Source of the DNA: Nitrospirota bacterium
Lineage (GTDB): Bacteria > Nitrospirota > Nitrospiria > Nitrospirales > Nitrospiraceae
Length of the DNA stretch: 62,250 bases
Reading direction: 5' to 3'
Assembly: GCA_030682135.1 (NCBI GenBank)
Contig: JAUXQT010000101.1
Coordinates: 1 to 62,250, forward strand
Shown here: in pieces, positions 26,797 through 35,368 of the stretch
How the letters are laid out: each line of letters opens with the position of its first letter
Position numbering within the stretch: position 1 is the stretch's first letter
Notes under the pieces: generated by a model
What the model was told of the DNA's origin: nothing
The model's database searches: none
Seen by the model: the letters and a program-made list of their open reading frames with translations, nothing else
Position numbers and translations under genes: made by a program

Positions 26797-27096
26797 CTAT
26801 TTCTTTTGCGGCTCCAGCATCTTCTCGCCCTTCTTGAACACCCCGTAGATGGCTTGCGAGGGACAGGCGTCCAAACAGAGGCGGCAGCTTTCCAGGCAGC
26901 GGGAGGGGTCGAATTTGTAGGGAGGGGTTGAGAGCCAGGCACCGGTCGGGCAGATGGGCATACAAATGCCCTGGTGTGTGCAGCGGTCTGGGTGGCGGAC
27001 GAGGTGATCGCGAATGATCATCATAGGTTTGACTCCTTCAAAGAGACCTTGGGAAAAGATGTCGAACATGTTTCTGTTGGGGAGGCTGTCGCTCAC
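26797..27096 (-). CDS. Ferredoxin-like protein with two 4Fe-4S motifs
   Basis: 99 residues from GTG 27096, which overlaps the upstream stop as GTGA and has AAGGAG six bases before it. Two cysteine clusters: C-x5-C-x3-C-P (RCTHQGICMPICP) and C-x3-C-x2-C-x3-C-P (CLESCRLCLDACPSQAIYG). The first lacks the usual C-x2-C-x2-C spacing, so one cluster may be atypical (3Fe-4S or a modified 4Fe-4S). It would be a small soluble electron carrier. The C terminus (LEPQKK) abuts an inverted-repeat element. Confidence 0.85.
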   Translation of the reverse strand: MSDSLPNRNMFDIFSQGLFEGVKPMMIIRDHLVRHPDRCTHQGICMPICPTGAWLSTPPYKFDPSRCLESCRLCLDACPSQAIYGVFKKGEKMLEPQKK

Positions 27097-27506
27097 TTCC
27101 ACTCCTTCACAAGTTCCTTCAGGCGATCCTTCAGTTCTGGAATCTGTTCCAGATTGTTCTGAATCGCTCCGAGGATCTTGTCGGCTCTGGCCGACATCAG
27201 GGCGTCTTTGTCTTTCTTGGCCAGCCGATCGTACTCCACATAGGCCGTGCGATGCGTCGGTTCAAGGAATGTTCGTGCCACCGTCAGGGTCTCGCCGAGC
27301 TCATAGGGTTCCGGCGCCATCGGGGGGACGATCGCAAAGGTGCTGTCGGTGAAGATGAGCACTGCGGCTCCCTGTTTTCCCTTGAGGGGGATGACGGCTT
27401 TGACGGTCTTGTCCGCCAAGGACTCCCAATTCCCGAGCAAGCCCGGAAACTGCTTCATGAAGGCCACCTTCTCCAGGTTGGCTTTCCATTTTTCTTCGAC
27501 GGCCAT
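27093..27506 (-). CDS. Hypothetical protein in Fe-S operon, 137 aa
   Basis: A soluble protein without cysteine motif. Central beta stretch (AVIPLKGKQGAAVLIFTDST, then FAIVPPMAPEPYELGETL) and a charged C-terminal helix (LEQIPELKDRLKELVKEW). No family recognised. It lies between two ferredoxin genes, overlapping the downstream one by 4 bp, so it is likely a partner or maturation factor for them; this is inference from position only. Confidence 0.7.
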   Translation of the reverse strand: MAVEEKWKANLEKVAFMKQFPGLLGNWESLADKTVKAVIPLKGKQGAAVLIFTDSTFAIVPPMAPEPYELGETLTVARTFLEPTHRTAYVEYDRLAKKDKDALMSARADKILGAIQNNLEQIPELKDRLKELVKEWK

Positions 27507-27527
27507 CAGAATCCTTATTGGTCGACG

Positions 27528-27878
27528 CTACAATGTGAGCGGAGGGAGCATCGTGGGAATTGGGTGGTCGGGCATGATGAGACGGGTCACGACCTCGCCT
27601 TTGACGACATGGCGCTCCATGATTTCAGTCACGTCGGCATTGGTCTTGACTTGATACCACACACCTTCGGGATAGATCACCACGCTCGGCCCTTCAGCAC
27701 ATCGATCGAGGCACCCCGCTTTATTGGCGCGGACAACGTCTTTCAGATCCAGCCGTTTCGCTTCTTGCTTGAACTGGGCATGGAGTGCTTCGGACCCCAA
27801 TTTGGAGCAGCTCCCGCGGGGATCGTCGGGTGAACGTTGGTTGGTGCAGACGAAAATATGTCGCTTGAATCCGGGCAT
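27528..27878 (-). CDS. Thioredoxin-like [2Fe-2S] ferredoxin (Shethna type)
   Basis: 116 residues. KRHIFVCTNQRSPDDPRGSC starts the typical fold, with Cys at about 11 and 24, then the distal pair in KAGCLDRCAEGPSVVIYPEG. The four cysteines fit the C-x(10-12)-C...C-x3-C pattern of thioredoxin-like [2Fe-2S] ferredoxins. The family carries electrons, sometimes to hydrogenase or nitrogenase-related enzymes; the partner here is not known. It ends with a Pro-rich tail. Confidence 0.9.
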   Translation of the reverse strand: MPGFKRHIFVCTNQRSPDDPRGSCSKLGSEALHAQFKQEAKRLDLKDVVRANKAGCLDRCAEGPSVVIYPEGVWYQVKTNADVTEIMERHVVKGEVVTRLIMPDHPIPTMLPPLTL

Positions 27879-27891
27879 GAGTTGACTCCAG

Positions 27892-28278
27892 TTAGGCCGG
27901 CATCGTCGCAGTGTGCATGCGGCCGATGAGTTGGGTAACGTCGGCAGAGGTCAGGAACGGGGAGTCCGTAGACGTGCCGGTGAGAATCGCGGTGATTTCA
28001 CGTAGCCGTAAGGAGGCCCGTTGAAACTCTTCTTGGTTGGACAGAGCTGAGCCTTGTCCGGCTGAAAGTTTGTCGAATTCTCCACGGATATCGCGAAAGT
28101 CTCGCTGGAGATTTTTCTGCATCGAACAGCCTTCGCAGTACCATTTCGGGCTTTGATCGGTCGAGGGGGACAGGCGGTCGTAGGTCCGGCCAAAAAAGTC
28201 CTTCCCGAGCGATAACTTCATGAGTGCGGTGCCGGTGGCGCTGCAGGCATTGCAGGATGATCCAGATGCGGAATCCAT
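27892..28278 (-). CDS. Hypothetical protein with two Cys pairs, 128 aa, first gene of Fe-S operon
   Basis: Cysteine pairs in SSCNACSATG (C-x2-C near the N terminus) and WYCEGCSMQK (C-x2-C near residue 48) could bind a metal or be redox-active. A long coiled region follows (QRDFRDIRGEFDKLSAGQGS, then FQRASLRLREITAIL). No family recognised. The gene is 13 bp upstream of the [2Fe-2S] ferredoxin and divergent from ald. Confidence 0.65.
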   Translation of the reverse strand: MDSASGSSCNACSATGTALMKLSLGKDFFGRTYDRLSPSTDQSPKWYCEGCSMQKNLQRDFRDIRGEFDKLSAGQGSALSNQEEFQRASLRLREITAILTGTSTDSPFLTSADVTQLIGRMHTATMPA

Positions 28279-28450
28279 AGAGCCTCCCTCTGTCGATCGT
28301 GAGCTGAAGAGGGGCGAATCTTACACCAGGCCCGCGAGCACTGTCCACCCGATGGGCCGGTCCTCGAGAGCCAGTCAGTGCATTTTTATCAGCGTTGTAG
28401 CAGAATGGATCGAGACATCGGCGAACGGATTTCGCGAGGAGGGAGCGAGC

Positions 28451-29554
28451 ATGGTCATCGGAGTCCCAAAAGAAATTAAGGACCATGAATATCGGGTCAG
28501 TGTCACGCCCGATGGGGTGCGGGCCTTGCGTCAGGCCGGCCACGAAATTGTGGTCGAGCCATCGGCTGGAATCGGCAGCGGATACTCGGACGACAATTAT
28601 CAGAGCGCTGGCGCGACCCTGGCCAGATCAAAAGAGCAATTGTTTGAGCGCGCGACGCTGATTGTGAAGGTCAAGGAGCCGCTCCTTTCCGAATGTGCCC
28701 TCTTTCGTCCCGGCCACGTTCTGTTCACGTATCTCCACCTGGCTTCCCTTCCAGAGCTGACCAAGACCCTGTTGGATACCAAGATCACCGCGATTGCCTA
28801 CGAAACGATCGAGGCGAAAGACGGCACGTTGCCGATGCTCAAGCCGATGAGCGAAATCGCGGGGCGCATGTCGGTACAGATCGGTGCCCGTTATCTGGAG
28901 AAGACGCAGGGCGGGCGCGGGCTGCTCCTGGCTGGTGTGCCAGGCGTGGAGCCGGGAAAGGTCGTGGTGTTGGGGGCCGGGGTGGTCGGGAGTGCCGCGA
29001 CTCGGATTGCGGTTGGGATGGGGGCTCAGGTGACGGTGGTCAATCTCGACCTTGAACGGCTGCGGTCACTCGATGAATTGTATCGTGGACGCATTGTGAC
29101 GCGTGCTTCCACGCAGGCTGCGATTGAGGAGTCCGTGATGGCTGCCGATCTCGTGATCGGGGCGGTGCTCGTGCCTGGAGCTCGCGCGCCCAAGCTGGTT
29201 TCGCGGGCATTGGTCGCTCGCATGAAGCCGGGATCGGTGGTGGTGGACGTTGCGGTCGATCAAGGCGGTTGCTTCGAGACGACGAAACCCACGACCCATT
29301 CTGACCCGGTCTATGTCGTGGATGGGGTGCTTCATTACTGTGTCGCCAATATGCCTGGGATTGTGCCGCGCACATCGACGGTCGCCTTGACGAACGAAAC
29401 ACTCCCGTATCTGCTGCGATTGGCCTCGCTAGGCGTGGCGGAAGCCATCCGGGCAGACGCCGGTTTGGCGAAGGGCGTGAACCTGTCGGCCGGAAAAATT
29501 ACCTGCCGGGGAGTGGCCGATGCGCATGGCTTGCGTTTTGACCCCCTGATGTAA
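28451..29554 (+). CDS. ald: Alanine dehydrogenase
   Basis: 367 residues from ATG 28451, preceded by GGAGGGAGCGAGC. Interconverts L-alanine and pyruvate + ammonia with NAD. Markers: [31 protein letters not shown], a substrate-site [20 protein letters not shown], the Rossmann loop [20 protein letters not shown] and the end [20 protein letters not shown]. Can work in either direction to assimilate or release ammonium. The tRNA-Pro gene follows after 37 bp. Confidence 0.96.
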   Translation: MVIGVPKEIKDHEYRVSVTPDGVRALRQAGHEIVVEPSAGIGSGYSDDNYQSAGATLARSKEQLFERATLIVKVKEPLLSECALFRPGHVLFTYLHLASLPELTKTLLDTKITAIAYETIEAKDGTLPMLKPMSEIAGRMSVQIGARYLEKTQGGRGLLLAGVPGVEPGKVVVLGAGVVGSAATRIAVGMGAQVTVVNLDLERLRSLDELYRGRIVTRASTQAAIEESVMAADLVIGAVLVPGARAPKLVSRALVARMKPGSVVVDVAVDQGGCFETTKPTTHSDPVYVVDGVLHYCVANMPGIVPRTSTVALTNETLPYLLRLASLGVAEAIRADAGLAKGVNLSAGKITCRGVADAHGLRFDPLM

Positions 29555-29591
29555 GACAATCTCCCCTCGCTCGGTGGTTCTGTTCTTTTGT

Positions 29592-29956
<365 letters not shown>

Positions 29957-30253
29957 ATGGCCGAACCGATTGAACCGACAGTATGCCGAGCCAAGCTGTT
30001 TGTGAAGGGACGAGTTCAGGGGGTCGGGTATCGAGCATTCGCGTTTCGAGTGGCCTCGCAACGAGGCCTCTACGGCGGTGTCAGGAATCTTGATGATGGC
30101 CGAGTCGAGCTTGAAGTTGAAGGCAGCAAAGAACAGATTGTGTTGTTGATCGAAGAGGCCAAGGTCGGACCGCCGGCGTCGCGAGTGACAGCCGTCGAAG
30201 TGGAGTGGAGTCCGGCGACCGGGCGATTTTCAGATTTTCAAGTGTGGTACTGA
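29957..30253 (+). CDS. acyP: Acylphosphatase
   Basis: 98 residues. Hydrolyses carboxyl-phosphate bonds such as in acetyl phosphate. Both signature blocks are present: KGRVQGVGYRAFAF, holding the phosphate-binding loop and catalytic Arg, and GVRNLDDGRVELEVEG with the catalytic Asn. C-terminal SDFQVWY is normal. It stands 27 bp before the sigma factor gene and may be co-transcribed. Confidence 0.95.
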   Translation: MAEPIEPTVCRAKLFVKGRVQGVGYRAFAFRVASQRGLYGGVRNLDDGRVELEVEGSKEQIVLLIEEAKVGPPASRVTAVEVEWSPATGRFSDFQVWY

Positions 30254-30280
30254 GCGAACAACGTAGGAGCGAAGGAACAG

Positions 30281-31252
30281 ATGGCGCGAGGAGGCGAGGA
30301 GCTACATAGTTCGGGCGAAGCGCGCCGACACGTCGTCGATCGTGACGACGAAGACACCGTTGCTGCGTCGCCGGAGGTGGATGAATCGCCGGTGGAAGAA
30401 GAACGGACAAGCCAACGCTCCGAAGGATTAGATACCCTCAAGTGTTACTTGCGCGAGGTTCGTCACTCGACCTTGCTGACGTTTAAGCAAGAGCAGCAAC
30501 TGGGCAAACGCGTCATGGCGGGCGACGAGCAGGCGCGCCAAGAGATGATCGAGTCGAATCTCCGGCTGGTAATCAGTATCGGCAAGCGGTACATGCATCG
30601 AGGGTTTCCCTTTTCCGATGTCATCGAAGAGGGCAATCTCGGGCTCATCAAGGCCGTCGAGAAATTCAACTACAAACGCGGATTTCGGTTCAGTACCTAC
30701 GCCTCCTGGTGGATCAGGCAATACATCGAACGCGCCATCATCAATCAGGGCAAACTCGTGCGGCTGCCGGTGCATGTCGTCGAGCGGCTGAATCGTTATC
30801 TGGGCAAAGCGGAGGCGCTCGTTCAGGAGCTCGGGCGAGAACCGACCGCATCGGAAGTCGCGGCCAAGATGAAGACGACGGACGAAGAGGTGCTGGACCT
30901 GAGGCAAGTGGTCCGTACGACCTGTTCGTTGGATAGTCCGATCAACGACGGCGCGGACACATTCTTGCGCGATGTGATTGAAGATTCGTCCTGTATTTCG
31001 CCTGCCGATACGGCCGAAGGGGTCATGCGCCGGGCCGAGATGATGGAGTGGGTGCAGGAGTTGCCTGAGAAGGAGCAAACTGTTATTGTGTCGCGCTTCG
31101 GGCTCGATGGGAGTGAGGCCAAGACCTTGGAAGAAATCGGCCGGGAGATGGGGTTGACCCGTGAGCGGGTCCGGCAGATAGAAATGGCCGCCTTGGCGCG
31201 TTTGCGGCATACCATCGAGCGCAGAACCATGACACAATCCGATTTGCTCTGA
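30281..31252 (+). CDS. RpoS/RpoD-like sigma-70 factor
   Basis: 323 residues. A charged, disordered tail (1-45), region 1.2 ([20 protein letters not shown]), region 2 ([20 protein letters not shown] and [20 protein letters not shown]), then [20 protein letters not shown], region 3 and region 4 with the helix-turn-helix [18 protein letters not shown]. The IERAIxNQ sequence and the short length without region 1.1 resemble stationary-phase RpoS more than the main RpoD, though a group-2 factor of another role is possible. apt starts 3 bp after its stop. Confidence 0.88.
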   Translation: MARGGEELHSSGEARRHVVDRDDEDTVAASPEVDESPVEEERTSQRSEGLDTLKCYLREVRHSTLLTFKQEQQLGKRVMAGDEQARQEMIESNLRLVISIGKRYMHRGFPFSDVIEEGNLGLIKAVEKFNYKRGFRFSTYASWWIRQYIERAIINQGKLVRLPVHVVERLNRYLGKAEALVQELGREPTASEVAAKMKTTDEEVLDLRQVVRTTCSLDSPINDGADTFLRDVIEDSSCISPADTAEGVMRRAEMMEWVQELPEKEQTVIVSRFGLDGSEAKTLEEIGREMGLTRERVRQIEMAALARLRHTIERRTMTQSDLL

Positions 31253-31255
31253 TCG

Positions 31256-31780
31256 ATGACCGCTATCAATTACCACGCCCTCATCCGCGAAGTCCCCGAC
31301 TTTCCCAAGCCCGGCATTCTGTTCTACGACATCACCACGCTGCTCAAAGATGCTCGCGCCCTGTCGTCGATTGCCAATGAGTTGACCGCCTTTTATCAGG
31401 GACAGGGAATCACCAAAGTCATCGGGATTGAATCGCGCGGGTTTATTTTTGGCGGGATCTTGGCGGATCGGTTGAACGCCGGGTTTGTGCTGGTCCGGAA
31501 GCCTGGGAAATTGCCGGCCGACTGTTTTGAAGTCAAATATAGCCTCGAGTACGGATCGAACTCCCTGGCCATCCACCGCGATGCGATTGCGGTGGGAGAG
31601 CGCGTGTTGATTGTGGATGACTTATTGGCTACGGGGGGCACAGCGGCTGCGACGGTGTCTCTCGTTCGGCAGTTAGGCGGCGAGATTGCCGGGCTCGATT
31701 TTCTCGTCGAGCTTAAGGGCCTGAAGGGGCGAGACAAACTGGCCGGTCACCCCATCCATTCGACGATCCTCTACCCCTAG
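31256..31780 (+). CDS. apt: Adenine phosphoribosyltransferase
   Basis: 174 residues. Salvages adenine to AMP with PRPP. Begins [20 protein letters not shown], a strong family mark; [11 protein letters not shown] and the PRPP loop [20 protein letters not shown] are complete. The ATG is only 3 bp after the sigma factor stop, so both are likely on one transcript. Confidence 0.95.
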   Translation: MTAINYHALIREVPDFPKPGILFYDITTLLKDARALSSIANELTAFYQGQGITKVIGIESRGFIFGGILADRLNAGFVLVRKPGKLPADCFEVKYSLEYGSNSLAIHRDAIAVGERVLIVDDLLATGGTAAATVSLVRQLGGEIAGLDFLVELKGLKGRDKLAGHPIHSTILYP

Positions 31781-31889
31781 GGCCCTCCAGCGCCCACACT
31801 ACCAGGTCTTGTCAAAGATCCTAGCGCCGTGTTATGAATGCCAAACTTTTTTCGGCTATTCGACGTTTACCCCAGGAGTAGGATCTGTC

Positions 31890-32468
31890 ATGGCAACAAA
31901 AACTCCCGCCAAGAAGAAACCGGTGGCGACAGTGAAGGCGACGGCCAAGGTGACGGCGAAGGCAGAAAAGCCAGCCAGCAAATCGAAGCCCGCTGAAGTC
32001 GTGGTGATCGAAAAGCCCATCAGCATGGCCGTCTCTCCCCTGGCTGCTAAACCCAAAGAATCGCCCAAAGAACGCGAAGATCGGGAGCGCCGACGCCAAG
32101 TCCTTCAGCAGATGCTGATGCGGAAGCGCCAAGAGATTATTAAAGAGATCGAGGGGAGTCTGGGGCAATCCCTCATTGAAGATAAGCAGCGAAGGCTTGA
32201 GTCCGCACGCGACGTGGGCGATCAAGCCCTCATGGATCTCGATCGTGAGTTGGGCATTTCTTTGATGGAAATGCGCAATCGCCGCCGGCAGGCCATCGAT
32301 GAAGCGTTGACGCGGTTGACCGAAGGCACCTACGGCATCTGCGCCGAATGCGGCGTCGAGATCAGCGAACGACGATTGGAAGCCGTGCCCTTTGCGAAGC
32401 TCTGTGTCGAATGTCAGTCGAAAGAAGAGCTGCTGGAGAAAATCGAGCGAGAAGAAGACCGCGACTAG
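31890..32468 (+). CDS. DksA/TraR-family zinc-finger protein with basic N-terminal tail
   Basis: 192 residues from ATG 31890, with AGGAGTAGGA upstream. Residues 1-70 are a Lys/Ala/Pro-rich tail (TPAKKKPVATVKATAKVTAK); a coiled coil follows (about 70-150), then the C4 zinc finger GICAECGVEISERRLEAVPF ... CVEC, as in DksA. DksA-like proteins enter the RNA polymerase secondary channel and change promoter use with ppGpp. The coiled-coil tip (ALMDLDRELGI) has an acidic pair like DksA's, suggesting activity, but the long basic tail is unusual and may bind nucleic acid. Confidence 0.85.
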   Translation: MATKTPAKKKPVATVKATAKVTAKAEKPASKSKPAEVVVIEKPISMAVSPLAAKPKESPKEREDRERRRQVLQQMLMRKRQEIIKEIEGSLGQSLIEDKQRRLESARDVGDQALMDLDRELGISLMEMRNRRRQAIDEALTRLTEGTYGICAECGVEISERRLEAVPFAKLCVECQSKEELLEKIEREEDRD

Positions 32469-32606
32469 TCGATGCTCCACGCGATCTCTGTTGTATCTGC
32501 CTACGTGGCCTCCCGCTAGTGATGATCCTGCCGAGACTCCTGTCAGGCAAGACCTGCCAGTCGTGATTGTGCCTATCGTACTCCATTGCCTATGGAAGTG
32601 GGTGAG

Positions 32607-33302
32607 ATGAAGCCACCGAATCATCGAGCGGTCGTGTTAGCAAGCGGAGGGTTGGATTCCACCGTCACCGCGGCGATCGCCAAGGAGGAGGGGTGCGAGC
32701 TCTTCTTCCTCACGATCGACTATGGACAACGCCATGCCGTCGAGGTGGAGCGGGCTCGGCAGGTTGCCGCCGCCTTAGGCGCGGCGAGCCATCTGGTGAT
32801 GTATCTGGACCTGCGTGCCATCGGCGGGTCGGCGCTGACCGGCCAGGAGGCCGTGCCCAAGGATCGAGCGGGTCACGAGCGCAGTCAGGGTATTCCGGTC
32901 ACCTATGTACCGGGCCGGAATCTCATTTTTCTTTCGATTGCCGCCGCTCATGCGGAAGTTGTCGGCGCGTCCTGCATCTATTTTGGCGCGAACGTGTTGG
33001 ACTATTCCGGCTATCCGGACTGTCGGCCTGAATTCATTCGCGCATTTGAGGCGGCGGTGAAGGAGGGGACGAAAGCCGGCGTGGCAGGAGGACAGGCCTT
33101 ACAGGTCAAAGCTCCCTTGCTGCTGCTGACGAAAGCGGACATCATCCGGCGGGGCATCGAACTGCATGTGCCATTTCACCTGACCCATAGCTGTTACGAT
33201 CCGGTCGGGGAGCAGGCGTGCGGTCGATGCGATAGTTGTGTGATCCGGCGGGAGGGGTTTGCGAAGGTTGGAGTTGTGGACCCTATCCCATATGCGCTAT
33301 AA
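32607..33302 (+). CDS. queC: 7-cyano-7-deazaguanine synthase QueC
   Basis: 231 residues from ATG 32607; upstream in-frame ATGs at 32586 and 32592 are less likely. Makes preQ0 from CDG using ATP and ammonia, for queuosine in tRNA. P-loop VVLASGGLDSTVTAAIA; central VPGRNLIFLSIAAAHAEVVG; zinc-binding cysteines in HSCYDPVGEQACGRCDSC, and the final FAKVGVVDPIPYAL. No other queuosine gene is in the window. Confidence 0.95.
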   Translation: MKPPNHRAVVLASGGLDSTVTAAIAKEEGCELFFLTIDYGQRHAVEVERARQVAAALGAASHLVMYLDLRAIGGSALTGQEAVPKDRAGHERSQGIPVTYVPGRNLIFLSIAAAHAEVVGASCIYFGANVLDYSGYPDCRPEFIRAFEAAVKEGTKAGVAGGQALQVKAPLLLLTKADIIRRGIELHVPFHLTHSCYDPVGEQACGRCDSCVIRREGFAKVGVVDPIPYAL

Positions 33303-33304
33303 AT

Positions 33305-33337
33305 CGTGAAGCGTGAGATGTGAAACGTCACGTGAAG
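33305..33337. repeat. 7-bp-period spacer repeat (five units, one shortened)
   Basis: After the queC stop: CGTGAAG, CGTGAGA, TGTGAAA, CGTCA, CGTGAAG. One unit is missing two bases. The same period is seen at 2304 and 5392. Confidence 0.55.
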
Positions 33338-33348
33338 AGGATTGTTTC

Positions 33349-33504
33349 ATGTCGCCTGAAGAATTTTTCATGTATCTCACGATTGGCCTGATCGTGCTCG
33401 TGCCGATCGGAGCCAGAATCTATCGCCGGACGACGCTGCACCGTACGCAACAGATGCTGCGCGATCAGTTTGGACAACAGAAGGGGCCGGACCAGCGGTC
33501 TTGA
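33349..33504 (+). CDS. Small membrane protein, 51 aa
   Basis: ATG 33349 with GAAGAGGA before it. One membrane helix (about 8-24, FMYLTIGLIVLVPIGARIY) followed by a basic cytosolic tail (RRTTLHRTQQMLRDQFGQQK). It ends 4 bp before the cytochrome gene and is probably translated with it. No family recognised. Confidence 0.6.
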   Translation: MSPEEFFMYLTIGLIVLVPIGARIYRRTTLHRTQQMLRDQFGQQKGPDQRS

Positions 33505-33508
33505 TGGC

Positions 33509-33895
33509 ATGACAACATCACGGTCTCATATTGGAGTGTGGCTATTCTTCGTGGGTCTTCTCGTGGCCTGCGATTCCTCGCAGCCGAAGCAAGCGGTTGG
33601 AGGGGCCCCCGTGCCAATGGAATTCCAGGTCGGTGAGGCGAAGTTCACCGCCAACTGCGCAGCCTGCCATGGGAAACAAGCGGCGGGAACCGACCATGGA
33701 CCTCCGTTGGTGCATAAGATCTATGAGCCGAACCATCATGGCGATGCTGCGTTTCAGCGGGCTGCCGCCAACGGCGTCAAGGCGCACCATTGGGAATTTG
33801 GCAATATGCCGAAGATCGAGGGTGCGACGGCTGATGACGTCGATCAGATCGTGAAGTATGTTCGGTGGCTCCAACGCCAAGCCGGCATTCAGTAG
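33509..33895 (+). CDS. Lipoprotein monohaem cytochrome c
   Basis: 128 residues from ATG 33509. The lipobox L-V-A-C ends the signal peptide (about 1-22). Haem site C-A-A-C-H in FTANCAACHGKQAAGTDHGP and axial Met in FGNMPKIEGATADDVDQIVK, a class I cytochrome c. It should be lipid-anchored on the periplasmic face and pass electrons. Such small lipoprotein cytochromes are plentiful in nitrite oxidisers, but no link to nitrite oxidoreductase is visible here. Confidence 0.9.
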   Translation: MTTSRSHIGVWLFFVGLLVACDSSQPKQAVGGAPVPMEFQVGEAKFTANCAACHGKQAAGTDHGPPLVHKIYEPNHHGDAAFQRAAANGVKAHHWEFGNMPKIEGATADDVDQIVKYVRWLQRQAGIQ

Positions 33896-34024
33896 GTTCT
33901 TCCTCCTCTTTCGTTTTCCCCTCGTTTGACATTCCAAATATCTGGTCCGTAAGGTAATGCGTAGGTGCCAACTCATCTTATTTGGGCCGTCACTGTGTGA
34001 GGGCCTACACCAGAGGAGGCGGGT

Positions 34025-34867
34025 ATGATGCGTTCAGTGAGAGGGGGACTTGGAGTACCGGCAGTGTCTGTTCTGCTCGCGCTGTCTTCGGGTTGTGCCC
34101 TGGTCGCAGTCGATGCAGGGCATGAAGGGGTGTTGGTCGAGAAGCCGTTTTTCTTCGGCCATGGCGGGGTGGATCCAATTCCGGTCAAGACCGGTCGGGT
34201 GGCTATTGCTCCGACCACACAGATCATCGATGTCGAGGTCCGTCCCATTCAATACTCGGAGCACTTCGATATTATTTCTTCCGAGAACGCGCCCGTGTCG
34301 TTCGACGCATTCCTCATCGCCAACGTGATCGAGGGGCGCTCGCCTGAACTGATCAGTAAATACGGCCCGAACTGGTATGCCAATAACGCCAAAGAGGCGT
34401 TTCGTACGTTTGTCCGCGAAGAGGTGCAGAAATACCCCCTCTTTCAATTGACGACCGACCCGACCACGAGACAGAAACTGCAAGATGCCATTGCGAAAGA
34501 AGTGCAAACTAAATTGATCGAGAAGCAGGGTATCCCGGTGCGGCTGAACCGTGTGGTCGTCGGGAGTATCCTGCCTCCGAAGGGCGTCGTGGAGCAGACG
34601 ACACAGACCATCATCCAAGAGCAGCGTAAGATCACGATGGTGGAGTTTCAGAAGGCGGAAGAATCCCGAGAAAAAGCCGAGAGGCAGCGCGGCATCGCCG
34701 ACCGTGCCTACCGCGAATCCCTGGGGTTGACCGCGCCGGAGTTTGTCGACTTGCGCCGCATCGAAGTGCAAAAAGAAATCGTCCAACATTCACCTGCTGC
34801 CCTCACCGTCATCATGGGTCTTGAGCGTGTCGGGATCAACATGCCGCCGCTTGCAGGGGGCAATTAG
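34025..34867 (+). CDS. SPFH/band-7 family lipoprotein
   Basis: 280 residues, AGAGGAGGCGGGT before the ATG. Lipobox L-S-S-G-C near residue 24 replaces the membrane helix usual in prohibitins. The band-7 domain spans about 30-210 (VDAGHEGVLVEKPFFFGHGG, QYSEHFDIISSENAPVSFDA, VVVGSILPPKGVVEQTT), then a coiled coil rich in Glu/Lys/Arg (EFQKAEESREKAERQRGIAD). Prohibitin-like proteins form rings that organise membranes; being on the outer side of the inner membrane or on the outer membrane is inferred from the lipobox. A 28-bp palindrome follows. Confidence 0.85.
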   Translation: MMRSVRGGLGVPAVSVLLALSSGCALVAVDAGHEGVLVEKPFFFGHGGVDPIPVKTGRVAIAPTTQIIDVEVRPIQYSEHFDIISSENAPVSFDAFLIANVIEGRSPELISKYGPNWYANNAKEAFRTFVREEVQKYPLFQLTTDPTTRQKLQDAIAKEVQTKLIEKQGIPVRLNRVVVGSILPPKGVVEQTTQTIIQEQRKITMVEFQKAEESREKAERQRGIADRAYRESLGLTAPEFVDLRRIEVQKEIVQHSPAALTVIMGLERVGINMPPLAGGN

Positions 34868-34884
34868 GACTCGAAAACTCTCCC

Positions 34885-34912
34885 CGGAGTAGCAGGATAT
34901 CCTGCTACTCCG
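34885..34912. terminator. 28-bp perfect palindrome after the band-7 gene
   Basis: Left half CGGAGTAGCAGGAT, right half its exact inverse, no loop bases, 18 bp after the stop. The transcript can fold to an 11-12-bp stem. Followed by TCTTCGTTC, a weak T tract, so a terminator is the simplest reading; a dyad-binding site is possible. Confidence 0.55.
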
Positions 34913-35057
34913 TCTTCGTTCATCACGTTCTGTATACAGGTTAAGGCACAGCGGTATCTATCCAGATACATTCGATAGATGACGCATCCTTCCCTGAAAA
35001 TCTCTCCCATGCGTGGTCAAGGCAAGTGCCAGGCTTTTGTCTAATGAGGAGATCGTG

Positions 35058-35309
35058 ATGCACAAGTTCAGCTGCAGTCTGGTGTTCGTTGCAGGATTGC
35101 TGGTGGTCGTGTCGTTCGGCTGTAGCCGGGAGGCGCCGATGGAGAAGGTGAAGGCTCCCCCTGCGTCAGGCAATGCGGTGACGGAGGCTGTTGGAGAGGC
35201 CGCGGTTGGCTACGTCAAGACGCCAATGGACAAGGCCCGTCAGACGGAAGGCACATTGGAGCGGGCGGCTGAGCAGCGGGGCGCTGAGATCGAGAAAGCG
35301 ACGCAGTAG
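35058..35309 (+). CDS. Small lipoprotein, 83 aa
   Basis: ATG 35058 after TGAGGAGATCGTG. The signal peptide (about 1-21) ends with lipobox S-F-G-C. The mature part is Ala/Glu/Lys-rich (AVTEAVGEAAVGYVKTPMDK) and probably one long amphipathic helix (KARQTEGTLERAAEQRGAEI). No family recognised; the layout resembles small lipoproteins that pad the envelope. Confidence 0.7.
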   Translation: MHKFSCSLVFVAGLLVVVSFGCSREAPMEKVKAPPASGNAVTEAVGEAAVGYVKTPMDKARQTEGTLERAAEQRGAEIEKATQ

Positions 35310-35368
35310 CGCATCTCTAGACGGGAAAAATGGACAGCCGCCTTCGTGATCGCGGGGGCCGCGTAGGC

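Noticed and set aside
26631..26837. Plus-strand open reading across the 177-bp element
   Set aside because: It runs through the inverted repeat, has no ribosome-binding site and no codon bias; it is a by-product of G+C-rich DNA.
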